From Nilaparvata lugens (taxonomy: Eukaryota > Arthropoda > Insecta > Hemiptera > Delphacidae): a stretch of DNA of 64,000 nucleotides. Location of the stretch: positions 124,001-188,000 of the forward strand of contig NC_052507.1 in assembly GCF_014356525.2 (NCBI RefSeq). The letters run 5' to 3'. This document shows positions 1 to 9,317 of the stretch, piece by piece. Every line of letters begins with the position of its first letter. Position 1 is the first letter of the stretch. The position numbers and the translations under genes are program-made. The notes beneath the pieces were generated by a model. That model searched no databases. It was given only the letters and a program-made list of their open reading frames with translations, and was not told the origin of the DNA.

Positions 1-2
1 TC

Positions 3-407
3 ATGATAGATTTGGGTAAAACCTTTGAGTGTGTTTCGCACTCAATTCTAGGTACTAAGTTAGAAAAGTATGGAGTTGTTGACAAGGAGCTAAGGCATAT
101 TCAAACATATTTGAATGGTAGAAAACAGATGGTCAGCTGTGACTATATGAATTCGACATTTCTGGAAGTGAAAGTAGAAGTCCCACGGAGATCCGTACTT
201 GGACCTTTTCAATTTTTAGTATTTATTAATAATTTCAGCTTCAATAATTCTGTATTCTCTGTATTGTATGCAGACGACACAACCATGGTTCACTCAGATG
301 TTGACTTGAAAAGTGTTGGAAATAAACTTGATAGGGCCTTAGAAGGCCCTGGGGAAGCCTGTGAAGGAGTAGTGGGCGGAGAATTAAGTTTAGAGAATTG
401 CAAATGA
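3..407 (+). pseudogene. LINE reverse transcriptase fragment
   Basis: Open frame of about 134 residues matching the palm region of a non-LTR retrotransposon reverse transcriptase. It has a degraded form of the G-V-P-Q-G-S-x-L-G-P block (seen as V-P-R-R-S-V-L-G-P-F), then an intact Y-A-D-D catalytic box near residue 90. The start is cut by the window edge and the reading decays after the Y-A-D-D region, so this is a dead fragment. The LINE clade cannot be fixed from so short a piece. Confidence 0.75.
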
Positions 408-873
408 AAGGGAAGGTATCAGTAGTCAATAGTCAGACGCACCCACTCCCGCGAGAACTACTCACGGTCATTCGCTCTTACACTGTTGCCAAATCTCCGG
501 TTGCCATTTGTACGGTAGAACCGTTTTTGTATATTTCTGGAAAAATATACATGGGTAATGACAGCCCTATCTGACGGTAGAACGCTGAACTAGAATTTAT
601 ACATTTCATACATCTTCCCAACTTATGGCAACCAGAAAAAAAAATTTTATCATTTTTTATTGACGTCCATTTACTTTGAATACCCTTATAATCGATTTTA
701 TCGGGTTCTTTGAACCTTGAAGATTACTGAATAATTTTGTTTAGGCGTTTTTGAAATTCGGGAGATGAGTTATAATGGAAAAACAAGTGGCAGCCGTATA
801 TGGCTGCAATAAGTAGGGGCTGCCACTTGTAATGGCGAAATTAGCATTATCTGATGCCACTTGTTGAGGAAGA

Positions 874-877
<4 letters not shown>
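408..877. other. No gene seen; short inverted repeat
   Basis: No coding signal or recognisable element was found. A small hairpin is formed by ACAAGTGGCAGCC and its complement GGCTGCCACTTGT near 784-831, with a further partial copy of CCACTTGT just downstream. Confidence 0.4.

Positions 878-929
<52 letters not shown>
878..929. repeat. (AT)n microsatellite
   Basis: About 50 bp of uninterrupted AT dinucleotides, directly abutting the left end of the mariner-like element. Many Tc1/mariner elements target TA, so the insertion may have gone into a pre-existing TA tract, or the tract may have expanded at the boundary afterwards. Confidence 0.95.
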
Positions 930-930
<1 letters not shown>

Positions 931-933
<3 letters not shown>

Positions 934-2257
934 TTTAATTCTGAAAAGAATTATGTAAGCTGTGTAAACTAAATTTTGATAAAAGTTGAATAAAATGTAT
1001 TCTTATGTAGTATATTACACCACAAAAATTTGCTGTTTTATGAGGAGAGAACTAAAAATAACTTATAAGTTGTAGTTCATTGCAAATAAAATATTCGGTT
1101 TTTTATGAAAAGTTTTTTTTATATGAATAAATTAGCATATCTAAATGACATTAAACTTATACTGTACCAAAGACTAATAGATTATGCCATTAAGCCTGGG
1201 AGGAACCTCGAACTGAAGTAGATGAGCTCCTATGATTCCTGCCCAAATGTTTACTGAAAACTGATGTTGTGGAAGATTAGGATTGATGGCATGAGGATTC
1301 TCAGCTGCCCAAATATGTTGGTTGTGGACGTTAACGATAGCTGTTCCTGTAAAGTGTGCCTCGTTGGTAAAGAAAACGGTTAAAAAGTTTGGGTGAACAA
1401 GTTTTACTAAAAACCATCAGCAAATACCAGCACGGGGAATACAGTCTCGTGGCAATAGAGTATGAACTTTCTGGAGGTAGTATGGATGTAATTGTTGCTA
1501 TTTTAGTATCATCCAAATAATAGATTGATTGACATTAAACCGCACTGACAATTCTCTCGAGCTCTTCTCTGAATGTTCATGAATGTCATTGAGAACTTGT
1601 TCTTCTAACTCAACAGTCATAGTAGATCGGGGTCTGCCTGCATAAATGTGCTCTTGGGATATCAAAGAACATGTTTCAGACAGATCTTGATGAATAGTGG
1701 CAGAAAACCTTGAACTTGGACATACTCGGTTAGGAAAGTTCTCTTGATACAAACGTCTTGCTTCAGTACTATTACAGTGTCCCATTTCATACATTGAATG
1801 CATGCATGTCAGCTAATTCGGAGTATGAATAATGTCTAATATTACCTGCCATTTTTTTCAAAATAAGTTAACACTTAACACAAAAGCAAAGTGGAATGGT
1901 TACAAATAACTGGTTAATAGATTAAACAAAAAACACAGCGCGGTTACAGTAGGCCTAACTTACAGTTTGTTTTTTTTTTTTCAACAGTGAGCTAAAATAT
2001 TTCTGGAAATAATTTTCAGCTGATAATTTCTTTTAAATATTTTCTCATTCAAAACATGATAAATCAGCTGTTTTGGAACAGCTGTTATTAAAATCCATGT
2101 TTTATTTGCAATCAGCTTCAACAAATCAGTTATTAGTTCTCTCCCCATAAAATAGCAAATTTTTGTGGTGTAATATACTACATAAGAATACATTTTATTC
2201 AACTTTTATCAAAATTCAGTTTACACAGCTTACATAATTCTTTTCAGAATTAAATTC
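931..2257 (-). mobile_element. Mariner-like DNA transposon with long terminal inverted repeats
   Basis: The left arm (931 to about 1094) is repeated in inverted orientation at about 2098-2257, and both ends read GAATTTAATTCTGAAAAG inward. The arms are about 160 bp and differ by scattered substitutions and small indels. Between them lies a broken minus-strand transposase (1178-1803). Total length is about 1.33 kb. The left flank is a TA repeat, so the target duplication cannot be read cleanly. The element is inactive, judging from the frameshifts in the transposase. Confidence 0.75.
1178..1803 (-). pseudogene. Degenerate mariner-like transposase (HTH plus DDE remnant)
   Basis: The N-terminal part (about 100 residues, 1803 down to 1498) resembles the helix-turn-helix domain found in many insect mariner-like transposases: an E-x-H-I-Y-A-G-R-P-R-S segment, then a second helical block with R-E-L-S-V-R-F-N-V-N-Q-S. 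Downstream, in another frame (about 1380 to 1180), the translation gives F-T-N-E-A-H-F, then W-A-A-E-N-P-H and V-N-I-W-A-G-I-I-G, typical of the catalytic core of this family around its acidic residues. At least one frameshift and a missing stretch separate the two parts, so no functional enzyme is encoded. Confidence 0.7.
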
Positions 2258-2700
2258 TCTACAATTTTTATTGCGAAAAGTTATTTGTTTACTGGTCATT
2301 AAAGAAAGTTATTGGGCATCAAACGTAGAAGTCTGTGTTTTTCTACTTAGATTTTTTGCATATTTCAACTTTTTTCTCAAAAACTACTCACACTACAGCT
2401 TCCAGACTAGTTTTATTCAATTTTTCAGATATTTTTCCATATGAATCAAGCATAAGTTTTTCAAAAACTAGTCCCCAAACAATTCAGCATCGGTGTATTT
2501 CACCAGAGGAACTGAATTCCGGGCGAAATCTTTCACTCTGTATAGCTCGCTAATGAAGCGTTTATGGATATATGTTTATGAGAACTTTTTTTCTTATTTT
2601 CACCTCTACTATCACGTATTGAATTATTTTACCATAATTATGAATCACCCTGTATATATAGAGTATGGAGGAATTCCTTTTCTTTTCATATAATACTTAA
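2258..2700. repeat. Unassigned AT-rich repeat-like segment
   Basis: No gene. The segment ends near 2660 with TGAATCACCCTGTATATATA, a form common at the ends of Tc1/mariner-type MITEs, and it holds the phrase CTGAATTCCGGGCGAAATC near 2511. The other end was not identified, so this is probably a degraded MITE. Confidence 0.3.
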
Positions 2701-3245
2701 AATGCAAAATTTCAAAAAACCTCGTATATACATCGACGCGCGGTTGAAAAAGGAATATTCCTGCCAAATCTCAACGCGTTTTGCCGTAATCGCGTTACAT
2801 TCAGACAGACAAAAGCAAATCGAGTTGAAACATAGGCTGGCTACACACTGGTGTCGTAGACATGATGTCTACAACAAATCTCATGTCTGAGGCATGTCGC
2901 ATATGAAACCAACCTGTGTTGTAAAATCAGAGCTTACTCACTGCTTGCGACAGATGTTCGAGGCATCGCCTGTGTATCGGACAGGTGTCGCACGGAACCG
3001 AGACATCACTCCGCGCATGCGTTCCAGCCACTGTCTACTGCCAGCACTGAGCACTCTTTGTCACTGCTCATGCTCAGTCTGTAATACAGCTTTGTAGTTT
3101 GTAACAACCGAAAATAACGAGACATGCGACAAGCGACAGAGACATGCGAAAGACATGCATGCCTCATGAAATTTGATAAGACACGACGCGTGTCTTGCAA
3201 CACCAGTGTGTAGCCCGTCATAGACCTCACTACGTTCGGTCAACT
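2701..3245. repeat. Dispersed repeat split by a MITE
   Basis: The outer parts (2701-2834 and 3219-3245) read as the two ends of one dispersed repeat. A related copy lies in opposite orientation at about 37567-37780, where GACCGAGCGAAGTGAGGTCT matches the complement of the right end here, and a CGACGTATATAC-containing block matches the left. The MITE at 2835-3218 separates them. Confidence 0.55.
2835..3218. mobile_element. MITE with GGCTACACACTGGTGT ends
   Basis: The 16-base motif GGCTACACACTGGTGT at 2839-2854 is exactly complementary to 3200-3215. CATA precedes the element (2831-2834) and follows it (3219-3222), consistent with a short target duplication. Removing the insert restores a continuous copy of the surrounding repeat. 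The interior is rich in short ATGTC/GACAT motifs and carries no credible coding region. Confidence 0.6.
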
Positions 3246-3514
3246 ATTATTGCAGGTACATGGTATAATTATTATTTATTTTACATTACTTGGACCTTAT
3301 AAATTGATGAAAGAAAGTGATGTTTTATCTGTAATCTATGTCAAAAGAAAACTATTGAATTCAAATATTGTATTTCAATTTATTTATATATTCTGGTGCT
3401 ACAACCTAGTGTGCGTCACATCTCCCTTCAACTTCTGCCTTCATCTTAGTCTATTCCGCATTGATTGTTCCATCCCATCCACTTGAATAATTAATATAAT
3501 GTAATGTATTGATG
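3246..3514. other. No feature seen
   Basis: AT-rich sequence with stop codons throughout. No repeat or gene was recognised. Confidence 0.4.
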
Positions 3515-3690
3515 TATAATTCCACATAAATAACATCCATTAGGAAGTATGATGTTAAGGAATGGATGATTGATTGTTTTTTTATTATGTGCAATTGGTC
3601 TGTCTAGACCTAGCACAAAATAGAAAAATAATCAATCATCCAGCCCTTAACATCATATTACCCAATGCATATAATTTATGTGGCATTATA
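3515..3690. repeat. Palindromic MITE-like hairpin
   Basis: The two halves of this 176-bp segment are imperfect reverse complements. TATAAT..CCACATAAAT on the left pairs with ATTTATGTGGCATTATA on the right, ATGATGTTAAGG pairs with CCTTAACATCAT, and GGATGATTGATT pairs with AATCAATCATCC. The centre is near 3600 at TCTGTCTAGACC. It is non-coding and probably a small foldback or MITE. Confidence 0.65.
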
Positions 3691-3794
3691 CAGAACTAGA
3701 AATGATTTGAAGTGTTTAGTCTCTCTGATACAATAATATTTTTAACACCTTTCACCTTCAATGAGCACAAAAGTATGTTTGTTGTAAATTTCAG

Positions 3795-3985
3795 GTGTAC
3801 CAGGTGTTTCAGGCCAGTCATCAAGTGCACAGAGCTCTGACATTGCACAAGGCAGGCGTGCTCGGTCTGAGTCTGAGTCTGATTCAGATGCTGAAGTCAA
3901 GGACTCCTCTCATCGAGAGGATGCCGTTGCTGAACGCACTCCAATAACAGATTGGAGGATTAAAACTCATAAAAAAAATGGAAAG
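3795..3985 (+). CDS. Candidate internal exon, Ser/Glu-rich
   Basis: A pyrimidine-ending acceptor (TTTCAG) at 3789-3794 is followed by an open segment of about 63 codons rich in Ser, Glu and Asp, including S-E-S-E-S-D-S-D, then T-P-I-T-D-W-R-I-K-T. A possible donor AAG|GTGGAA follows 3985. A better donor, CTT|GTTAGT, follows 4008; the exon then ends with two bases of a codon, which fits the one-base start of the exon at 6118. It could therefore be an upstream exon of the MULE-RING gene, but the protein segment itself is not recognised. A chance open frame is not excluded. Confidence 0.4.
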
Positions 3986-4103
3986 GTGGAACTTCTCGGC
4001 TGTTACTTGTTAGTACTGCACCATTTTCATTAGAATATTGTAGTCTGCATGAACATTGAATGAATTATTATTACTTATTAACTTATTATTAATTAATGAT
4101 TTA

Positions 4104-4578
4104 CAATGATTTACTATGCCACTGTAGAAAGTAGATTGTCATATGGAGTGGTGGCTTGGGGAGGTACTTATTTTTCTATTATCAATCCTTTAATAGTGGG
4201 ACAAAAGCACATTGTCAAAGTAATGAATAAAAAACCTATGATACATTCGTCTTTGGCTATATTTAGAAGCTGGAATTTGCTCCCTCTCAGATACCTATAT
4301 TTTTTTAAACTATTCTAAGATTTGGAAGAGAAAGAGAAACAGATTTAGAAATAGAGCAGGGCAGGAGACAGGACTTGAGATCAGGGAACATGCTAATACC
4401 TCCGCGACCATATAAGGAAATATTCCGAAGATTTTACTTGTATGTAGCCCACCGAACATTCAACAACTTGCTGGTAGAATTGAAGCAAATCAATAATAAA
4501 AAGCATTTTAAAAATGAAGAAGAAGCTTGGCTTCTATTACAAAATGATGTTGAGAGTTTATTTTCAAGAGTTGAATAG
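4104..4578 (+). pseudogene. LINE ORF2 C-terminal fragment
   Basis: Two adjoining open pieces (4106-4318 and 4375-4578), separated by a frame break, read as the end of a non-LTR retrotransposon polyprotein. The first has S-R-L-S-Y-G-V-V-A-W-G-G followed by Q-K-H-I-V-K and L-L-P-L-R-Y-L-Y-F-F-K, the usual post-RT thumb pattern of jockey/CR1-like ORF2. The second has I-P-P-R-P-Y-K-E-I-F-R-R-F-Y-L-Y and ends in a natural stop. It is 5'-truncated and non-functional. Confidence 0.7.
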
Positions 4579-4718
4579 ATATGAATTTGCGAGTTTCATT
4601 TGATGAATGTCTTCTTTCTCTCTTGGAAAATGTGTGAAGATAATAATAAAGGCAACCACAATTGCCTTTGACTTTGTCTCGTTCACCTTTAGCCCATTCA
4701 AGCCCATTACTAGCCCAA

Positions 4719-5039
4719 TCAAAAAAATTCTAATTCAAAAAGTTCTAATTCGTCATTGATTACCTCTACTGTCGTGTTGAAATCCTTTTTACTACAGTGT
4801 TTATAGATTTGCAGGTCATCTGCATATAGATTATATTTGGTGGTTAGTAGAGAACTAGTCACGTCGTTTATGTATATGCTGAACAGCAGAGGACCCAAGA
4901 CCGACCCCTGAGGCACCCCTCTATCCACAGTGCGCCACTGTGAAGAGACACCCTCCACTCTCACACTCTGACACCGACCCTGCAAGTAAGACCTTACCCT
5001 AAAATAAATAAACCTATGATTTAGGACATCATCAACCAC
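4719..5039 (-). pseudogene. LINE reverse transcriptase fragment (minus strand)
   Basis: About 106 residues with an intact G-V-P-Q-G-S-V-L-G-P-L-L-F block followed by Y-I-N-D and a Y-A-D-D catalytic box, so a LINE RT palm fragment. It sits tail to tail with the plus-strand LINE end at 4104-4578, only about 140 bp away. It is truncated on both sides, and its first codons overlap the short tandem repeat at 5015-5245. Confidence 0.75.
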
Positions 5040-5245
5040 ACAAAATGGGGAAATAATTAACCATTAATTCAAAACGTTATTAACTACACAAAATGAAAAA
5101 AGTTACTTGTAATTTAGAGCGTCATTAACATCACAAAATGGAAAGATAAATTAACTATTAATTTAGAACATCATTAAATACACAAAATGGGAAAATAAAT
5201 AAATAAACCTATGATTTAGGACGTCATGAACCATACAAAAAATGA
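5015..5245. repeat. Tandem repeat, about 48-bp unit
   Basis: Five imperfect copies of a unit like TTTAGAACATCATTAA followed by ACACAAAATGG, beginning near 5017, 5067, 5112, 5160 and 5214. The first copy is also coding sequence of the LINE fragment (its V-D-D-V-L-N-H residues), so the array probably grew from the end of that fragment. Confidence 0.6.
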
Positions 5246-6117
5246 AAAAAATAAATTAGCTTGTTAACTGTCAGGGGTTGGATTTACAATAAATTTCTCA
5301 TTTCTTAAGACATTGAAAATTATATCTAGCTCAAAAGCATTGAAAACAAAACCGACTTTCACCGAAAAAACTTTTATCTAGAGATGAGGTATTTCTTGAC
5401 CTCACTAGTTACTTTAACAGCTCTCTGGAAGACAGCCTAGGCCTTTGCTGGAGGCAAATAAGAACAAATTTAGTGTCGAAAATATAGAAAATACAAATAA
5501 AACTCTACTCCTCTCACAACAATACAAAAGAGAAGGTGATTATGATTTTAAACAGGACAACCTTGAGGAGGATGGATGGAAAGACTATTAAGCATCAGTT
5601 ACAAATATTCAAATACTCAAATCTAAAAGGATAATAAATTATAAATGAACTTAGTTTATCTATGGTTATATTAACGATGTGCTAACATTGAATACGCTTG
5701 ACTATTAATCAGTTACTTAATCGCTGTGTCTCAGGGTTTCGAGTAGGCAGAAGGCCTCCTCCAATAGGGCTTTTAAAACTTGAAAAATATTTGAAAGATT
5801 TTAAATTAAATTTGGAAGAGGAAATTACAATGATTAAACTGGACTGGTCAAAATGAAACAATGGGTGGCTCAAGCTTAATAATGAATTAGGGACCTACCA
5901 GCCACAATGTACACCCTCACAGTTGTCCACTCCATCCTCCCGTGGTCGCTGCTTCTTGGTCTAGATGCAACCTGAACTACCTTTCTTGACTTTTCACTGC
6001 ATTCAATAACACAGCTGACAGAATACTGGAAACTAATAATTTAAAATAAAAGATCACAAGTTTCTCTGTAATTTTATTCTTGGAGATGGAAATAATTTCT
6101 TTTATTGATTTATTCAG
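5246..6117. other. No gene seen; probable intron
   Basis: AT-rich and stop-dense. No repeat pair was recognised. It lies directly upstream of the acceptor at 6111-6117 (TATTCAG) and is probably intronic to the MULE-RING gene. Confidence 0.4.
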
Positions 6118-6254
6118 GTATTGGATGGGGGTGATTGGCGTGGAGAGCCTCTCCACCTTCCAGGCACCTCGGAGGACTAATAATCACCTCGAAAGCTTCC
6201 ACGCTAGGATGTTGGCTGCATTCGGCGTCAACCTGGATGTGTGGAGTTTTATAC
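6118..6254 (+). CDS. MULE-transposase-derived exon of the MULE-RING gene
   Basis: This exon lies between acceptor TATTCAG and donor C|GTAAGT. It starts with the third base of a codon and ends with the first base of the next, which joins in frame to the exon at 7223. The roughly 45 residues contain Y-W-M-G-V-I-G, then R-R-T-N-N-H-L-E-S-F-H and V-W-S-F-I-R. This is the conserved tail of the MULE-type transposase domain seen in many arthropod proteins, including FLYWCH-linked ones. The preceding catalytic exons are not visible, so the gene is 5'-incomplete. It could be a domesticated transposase or an old transposon gene. Confidence 0.75.
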
Positions 6255-6312
6255 GTAAGTAGCTGCAATGATACATTAAAATTGCATTATAAGATATTTT
6301 ACTTCCAACATA

Positions 6313-6543
6313 TAAAGCTGCGTACACATTTACGCGCTTCCAACCCGCACCGAGCACGCTCCGCCCTCGTTCCTCCATCGAACCACAGTCGCTCCGCCCA
6401 CGCACCCATCATGAACGTTACGGAAGATGTTAGATCTTCTCGCGTTCCCCGGTCGAACCACTGTTGCTCCCCGGTCGATCATCAATCGCTCTGTTGGAGT
6501 GACGTTCGGTTGCGGAGCAGAGCGAAAGTCTGTACGCACCTTT
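6313..6543. mobile_element. GC-rich MITE (intronic)
   Basis: The ends are complementary: AAAGCTGCGTAC at the left and GTACGCACCTTT at the right. A second copy in reverse orientation lies at about 34417-34664, sharing the CGCTCCGC- and GATCGACCGGGGAGCAA-type blocks. The interior is GC-rich and gives open frames on both strands by composition alone. It lies within the intron of the MULE-RING gene. Confidence 0.7.
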
Positions 6544-7222
6544 AAGCCTACTGGCTGTCATGATATGAAATTAACTCTACCACACATAATGAATGAGTAA
6601 AATTAAAAATTGTTTATGAAATTAAAACTTTATTTATATGTCACGCTACCTTCCTATTCAGAATACATTCTACGGAGGTTACTTTTTCACATTCCTATTG
6701 GCCATTGATGAATATCCGAAATATTTTAGAAGTTACTTACACTCTTACTCTTAAACACAGTTGCTGAAATGGTTGTGACATTTGTCATACCAGTGGATTA
6801 GCCTGCCAAGAAGTCCTCTCCATAAAATATGCCACCAGATTAGTTTAAGTGGGCTGAGATGTTGTTTTGGAGCTCAAGTTATTATATAAATGATTATTTA
6901 TTGATTTTTTAGTCATTCATACAACAAGCACATTATCAAAATGATAGGGAGAGGAAAAAATAAAGTAACCTTGTGCTATTCCTCTCCCAAATGTAGATAG
7001 CACATACTGTAGTCCGAAATAGGTTAGGTCTTGTAGTTCTTCAATTCACAAAATTTCCAGTCCTCAAGTATTTTCACAAAGGAGATTTTCAAATTTAGAT
7101 GCTTCAAAACTGGACATAGAAGATATATTTCACATTATTATAACTAGAATAGGAAATATTTACATATTAAGAATATAAATTTAAAGTTACCGAAAAACAA
7201 ACGGTTCTTGTTTTTTTTCCAG
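6544..7222. other. Intron remainder; possible LINE 3' tail
   Basis: No coding signal before the pyrimidine-rich acceptor at 7209-7222 (long T run, then CCAG). The stretch near 6888-7000 (TTATTTATTGATTTTTTAGT, then AGGAAAAAATAAAG) has the look of a reverse-oriented LINE 3' tail. This is tentative. Confidence 0.35.
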
Positions 7223-7818
7223 GAAAATTGAGAGAAGTTGAGAGATCATCATTTGATGATTTACAACGTATAGACAGAGACGATCCGCAACGAGTGCGTA
7301 GGGCTCGAAGTGACAACAACGCCAACTCTGATGCAATCAGGATGGCGCTGCGGCGATTAACGCGCCAGGAAATTACACTAATAAATTTCCTGACGACGGT
7401 GAGCCATTGTGCTGACAACCTGATAGAACGGGGATTTGTCCAACAGCACAATGGCCTCCAGGAAGCGGTCGTCGTTGACGAGGAAATAATTGAGTGGATG
7501 TTGCCAGTGGCAGGAGAGGAGGTGGTGGTGGCAGCAGAAAATGTAAGGCCACCTGCCCGACGCCGCCGAAGAAGACAGCAGGGAGTCCTGCAGCGTCCCA
7601 TCGAGGCCCAGCAGCAGCCACATGCAGCCCCACGGTTGAGCAATTGCGTGATTTGTTTGAACAATGAATGTACGCACATTGCTCTTCCGTGTGGGCACAT
7701 TTGCATGTGCGAGGAATGTGCCGAGCAAAATCTATTGCACATGAACGGGCAGCCCCGTTGCCCACTATGCAACATACATTGTACACACTATCAGAGGGTG
7801 TACTTAAATTTTCAGTAA
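7223..7818 (+). CDS. RING-finger terminal exon of the MULE-RING gene
   Basis: The exon opens after a strong polypyrimidine acceptor and continues the frame of the exon at 6118, joining S-F-I-R to K-L-R-E-V-E-R-S-S. It runs to a TAA at 7816-7818, giving about 198 residues. The first 70 residues are charged and helical and match the tail that usually follows the MULE transposase domain. A run of Arg codons follows (near residue 112), then a C-terminal RING finger of C3HC4 type: C-V-I-C, L-P-C-G-H-I-C-M-C-E-E-C, and C-P-L-C. The spacing is like that of IAP-family RINGs, so E3 ubiquitin ligase activity is inferred, with unknown substrates. The base composition is clearly richer in GC than the flanks. 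A TCGAC-type MITE begins 16 bp after the stop. Confidence 0.82.
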
Positions 7819-7833
7819 GCAGCAATAAGCAGG

Positions 7834-8010
7834 TAGGCTCAACTCACACTTAGGCGAGTCAGGTCGAGAAGAGTCTCGACTCTAGTCGAGAGCATGTGTT
7901 TCTAAATGGCGACACTCAGACCAGTCGATTCCAGTCTCCGCGATTGTCACCATTTGAAAACAAAACGAGTCTCTTCTCGGCCTGAATCGCGTAAGTGTGA
8001 CTTGAGCCTA
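7834..8010. mobile_element. Palindromic MITE (GGCTCAACTCACACTTA family), copy 1
   Basis: The ends are complementary: TAGGCTCAACTCACACTTA against TAAGTGTGAC..TTGAGCCTA. Inside are GTCGAGAAGAGTCTCGACTC and its complement. About 177 bp and non-coding. Two more copies lie at 55691-55874 and 57571-57758. This copy starts just after the stop codon of the MULE-RING gene, so it may lie in the 3' UTR. Confidence 0.8.
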
Positions 8011-8055
8011 AGAGTCATCAAGGAAAAATAATTATTGTAATGTAAAGAATATAAT

Positions 8056-8426
8056 ACAGGCTGTGTGAAAAGTCCGAGAACGGCTTAATATCTCATACAC
8101 AAAAAATGTGATTTGACGGTGGGTGTGATTGGTTCCTATACTCTTTCTTCCCTTTCTGCTTTGAATATTATTGATTAATAATGTGAATATCTTCGAAACG
8201 GTTTGAGATGTCGATATGCGGTTTTCGCAATTTTTTTCTTGAAATTCCGTCTTGAAATCATATATTGCATGATCACCTTCCTTTAAAAAAAATATGGCGG
8301 ACCAGATTTTTGAAATCATAGTTAAGTAGTATTTTCAATATGAGTAGGATCCACAATCACACCCACAGTCAAATTACCTTTGTGTATAAGATATTAAGCC
8401 GTTCTCGGACTTTTCACCCACTCTGT
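8056..8426. mobile_element. MITE with ACAG..GTGAAAAGTCC ends
   Basis: The left end ACAGGCTGTGTGAAAAGTCC pairs with GGACTTTTCACCCACTCTGT at the right. The inverted match extends inward about 45 bp through CGAGAACGGCTTAATATCT. Both flanks read ATAAT, a possible 5-bp target duplication or a TA target in a larger AT context. The interior is non-coding. Confidence 0.75.
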
Positions 8427-8750
8427 ATAATGTGCTATATAAATGATAATCAAGCCTCAAATTTTGACATTCAATAACTTTTTTATGTGTGCACCGAATT
8501 TGATGATTTTTATAGTTGTATTCGTTATGTTCAGGACCAGGTTTATGGCCTATCAAATTTATAATCCGACTTCTGGACTCTTCCCTACGGTCCTTCAAAG
8601 TCTACATGTAATCTGTATGGTAGAAGATTTGTAAGCTGGCCATACACAGAAATAAAAATCACCTGTTATAATCATTGCGTCATACAGCAGCCGTCAGTAG
8701 ATAGTAGACAAGAGTGTGTGCTGCTCCATAACCGCCCATGTATTTCATGC
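8427..8750. other. No feature seen
   Basis: About 320 bp between two MITEs without recognisable coding sequence or repeats. Confidence 0.4.
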
Positions 8751-9119
8751 TATAGTGAGGTCCACGTTATAATGGCAGTGTGTGATTTGCAATGGAGTTG
8801 CTATCCTTGTCTATCGTTCAACAAAACAGATGGCGCTATCTCTTTCACGCATTGCGATGTTGCCACATCGTTTATCAACAATGTAGAAATTCAACTACCT
8901 AATTGACAAAATATTTTATCTCAATCATGAATATTTATTATTAGGCTACATCTTAAAAAAATATATTTTCTTGGCCAATAAAATAACTATTTTCAACAAT
9001 AATTAACAGTTAAATTCATCAGATATACCAGTATCAGCTGTTTGGGTGGCAAGGCTGAGATCTGGCAACCCTTTTCTCCTATCTTCCTACACTGCCAATA
9101 TAACGTGGAACCCACTATA
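8751..9119. mobile_element. MITE of the TATAGTGAGGTCCACG family, copy 1
   Basis: The left end TATAGTGAGGTCCACGTTAT is matched in inverted form by ATAACGTGGAACCCACTATA at the right. The conserved interior includes the phrase GCTATCTCTTTC. About 370 bp and non-coding. Further copies or fragments lie at 36052, 37104, 37533, 39852 and 63535. Confidence 0.8.
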
Positions 9120-9138
9120 AACGCCCCGACTAAAAACA

Positions 9139-9182
9139 AAAAGATCTGGTGTGGCGCACTCACACAACTTTCCTTGCCGTTA
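9139..9182. repeat. End fragment of the 31.4-kb repeat family
   Basis: AAAAAGATCTGGTGTGGCGC, then ACTCACACAACTTTCCTTGC, is the reverse complement of the right end of the longer repeat at 31385-32445. Only the end is present here. Confidence 0.65.
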
Positions 9183-9317
9183 TGAAAATTGATCACCTGA
9201 CGCTAGTGTTCAAGTGTACGATTCAAAGATCTGAGCCAGCTGGTGACAGGACAATAACGCTGGAGACACACGAGGACTGTTATCTCTTCATAGTGAATGA
9301 TTTAATAGAATCTACAG

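Noticed and set aside
2894..3243. Overlapping short open frames on both strands
   Set aside because: They lie inside the GGCTACACACTGG MITE and have no protein resemblance.
6135..6545. Open frames across the MITE at 6313-6543 (and 34407-34772 over its second copy)
   Set aside because: Caused by the GC-rich, repetitive MITE. The reading crosses MITE boundaries and resembles no protein.
7167..7825. Long minus-strand and alternative-frame open readings over the RING exon
   Set aside because: Shadows of the GC-rich plus-strand coding exon; they show no domain and the plus frame has a full RING.
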